This document shows positions 41,656-42,397 of a stretch of DNA of 42,397 bases, piece after piece. Location of the stretch: NCBI GenBank assembly GCA_027451445.1, contig DAIDJG010000063.1:1-42397 (forward strand). The letters run 5' to 3'. The DNA is from Singulisphaera sp. (lineage in GTDB: Bacteria; Planctomycetota; Planctomycetia; Isosphaerales; Isosphaeraceae). The notes below the pieces were generated by a model. That model searched no databases and was not told the DNA's origin. It saw nothing but the letters and a program-made list of their open reading frames with translations. The stretch's first letter is position 1; the number at the start of each line of letters is the position of its first letter. The translations under genes were made by a program, and so were the position numbers.

Positions 41656-41898
41656 TTAGCCGGCCTCGTCGAGAATGGCCTGGATCTTGGCGGGATCACC
41701 GGCCCGGCCAAAATTGATAACCGTGACCGGCGGCTCGTTGTTGATCGAGATCGCGTCCGAATCGACCCAGTACCGAATCTTATGGCGATCGAGCGCGGCG
41801 CAGATTTCGTCGAGCTGAGTAATGACCACCATGAGGTACGGCCCGGCAACCTCATCCGTAGCAACCTTCAGTACACCCTGCGTCATTTCGTCAATCAC
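41656..41898 (-). CDS. Small conserved protein, partner of the HEPN-like gene
   Basis: 80 residues. The start is GTG because GGAGGG lies five bases upstream; the ATG four codons later lacks a site. It reads VIDEMTQGVLKVATDEVAGPYLMVVITQLDEICAALDRHKIRYWVDSDAISINNEPPVTVINFGRAGDP (given here as a pattern: a GPYLxVxxxQLDEI strand-helix, IRYWVDSDAIS strand, then VTVINFGR and a final helix). This is an alpha/beta sandwich-like small fold that recurs in genomes without an assigned role. Being encoded immediately before a HEPN RNase-like protein makes it an antitoxin or immunity candidate (inference). Co-transcription is nearly certain because the gap is 15 bases. Confidence 0.65.
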   Translation of the reverse strand: MIDEMTQGVLKVATDEVAGPYLMVVITQLDEICAALDRHKIRYWVDSDAISINNEPPVTVINFGRAGDPAKIQAILDEAG

Positions 41899-41903
41899 GG
41901 TAG

Positions 41904-41909
41904 CCCTCC
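41904..41909 (-). promoter_or_regulatory. Shine-Dalgarno GGAGGG supporting a GTG start
   Basis: GGAGGG on the minus strand five bases before GTG (41898-41896) of the small HEPN-partner gene. The longer open frame begins 8 codons earlier, at 41922, without any comparable site. Confidence 0.55.
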
Positions 41910-41996
41910 ACAGTGTCGACACACCGCGCTGATTGATTTTAGGTGTTTCATTTCGGTCTTGCCAGGTCTTTAACGGCTGTAGTCGAGTGTTCGTTT

Positions 41997-42152
41997 ATGA
42001 GTGACCGACGAATTCTCAAGGACACCAAGCGACCGGGTGAGGTTCGATACTTTCAACGCCCATTGACCCTGCGCGTTCACCCGCGTAATATGGGAATCGT
42101 GGACGTGAGGCGGACGCTCTCGGAGCTCCCGAATGTCAATCGTGCGGCTTAA
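41997..42152 (+). CDS. Possible small protein of unknown function
   Basis: 51 residues, MSDRRILKDTKRPGEVRYFQ and onwards to a TAA. It is basic, has no membrane segment, and no ribosome-binding site is evident. The only support is that a rightward terminator-like hairpin follows 90 bases later, implying a rightward transcript here. It may instead be untranslated leader of the next gene. Confidence 0.2.
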   Translation: MSDRRILKDTKRPGEVRYFQRPLTLRVHPRNMGIVDVRRTLSELPNVNRAA

Positions 42153-42242
42153 CCTTCGACTTCAACAGCTCCTCGGCCTACTTCTAGGCCGGGCTGGGTC
42201 CTAGGGTTCGCCGCCGCCGCGCCTTCCGCGTGACTTACGAAG

Positions 42243-42295
42243 CGAAGCCCCGAGACCCGCCTGGACCGGTGGATCTCGGGGCTTCGTGCGTTTTC
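42243..42295 (+). terminator. Rho-independent terminator-like hairpin
   Basis: CGAAGCCCCGAGA (42243-42255) pairs perfectly over 13 bp with TCTCGGGGCTTCG (42274-42286), with an 18-base loop, followed by TGCGTTTTCC. The T tract lies on the plus strand, so it acts rightward. It could end a short transcript or serve as an attenuator in the leader of the gene that begins at 42375. Confidence 0.55.
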
Positions 42296-42374
42296 CACCC
42301 GGTCATTGCGTTGTCCCTTTTCCCCAAAGGGTTTGCGTGCGAGCCAACCCGATCCCAAGGAAAGAGCCCTAGCC

Positions 42375-42397
42375 ATGGCCGATTCGAACCGAATCCG
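42375..42397 (+). CDS. Start of a rightward gene cut by the window edge
   Basis: ATG followed by GCC GAT TCG AAC CGA ATC CG (MADSNRIR...), with AAGGAAAGAG about 10-14 bases before it. Seven full codons cannot identify a family. The M-A-x-x-x-x-I-R opening is reminiscent of elongation factor G (which continues NIGISAHIDSGKTT), but that is a guess. Confidence 0.4.

Noticed and set aside
42243-42295. tRNA or structured small RNA
   Set aside because: The structure is a single 13-bp stem with a loop and T-rich tail, better explained as a terminator; no cloverleaf or CCA end.

Overview
This is a high-GC chromosomal window that most resembles a planctomycete (Planctomycetota, possibly Isosphaeraceae- or Gemmataceae-like). 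That placement is an inference from content: secreted sialate O-acetylesterase/ThuA and Tat-exported TIM-barrel proteins, a redoxin-cytochrome-copper monooxygenase fusion, Hanks-type kinases, fused MFS/spermidine-synthase proteins, and many palindromic intergenic repeats. No rRNA, tRNA, CRISPR array or intact transposase was seen.

Layout. 1-5 kb: the end of a STAS protein, a secreted SGNH-like protein, hydroxyacid-oxoacid transhydrogenase, a GAF plus degenerate GGDEF protein, and a small lipoprotein. 5-12.4 kb: a secreted CAP-domain protein, DUF2071 translationally coupled to a redoxin/cytochrome/monooxygenase fusion, a DJ-1/PfpI protein, a Tat-exported TIM-barrel protein and a VapBC pair. 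12.4-20.2 kb: a 1159-residue ComEC fused to an alpha/beta hydrolase, a GNAT acetyltransferase, two small unknown proteins, a nested repeat element and a SASA-ThuA esterase. 20.3-28.9 kb: fused MFS/spermidine synthase, WrbA, and two consecutive APC permeases with C-terminal universal-stress domains. 28.9-36.9 kb: a type IIG-like N6-adenine methylase with an undefined 5' end, a PHA-granule-like protein, a double-hairpin repeat, and a leftward group with a Ser/Thr kinase and several membrane or secreted proteins. 37.2-42.4 kb: an enolase with altered active-site residues downstream of an APH-like kinase, the divergent glycine oxidase ThiO, a two-gene HEPN module, a rightward terminator and the first codons of the next gene.

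The most interesting signal is a palindromic element of about 170-180 bp, present twice INSIDE coding sequence: in the MFS/spermidine-synthase gene (21037-21204) and in the methylase gene (30976-31152). In both it lies in the same orientation and reading frame relative to the host gene. It adds a Pro/Gly-rich peptide (beginning TYNSPPWEGGVGG, ending KGGSY or QGGSY) without breaking the frame. It behaves like a protein-compatible mobile palindrome, comparable in concept to the Rickettsia palindromic elements. A second repeat family supplies the last codons of the TIM-barrel gene at 11.6 kb. Other leads are the ComEC-hydrolase fusion, the HEPN pair, and the enolase paralogue with substitutions at two normally invariant positions.
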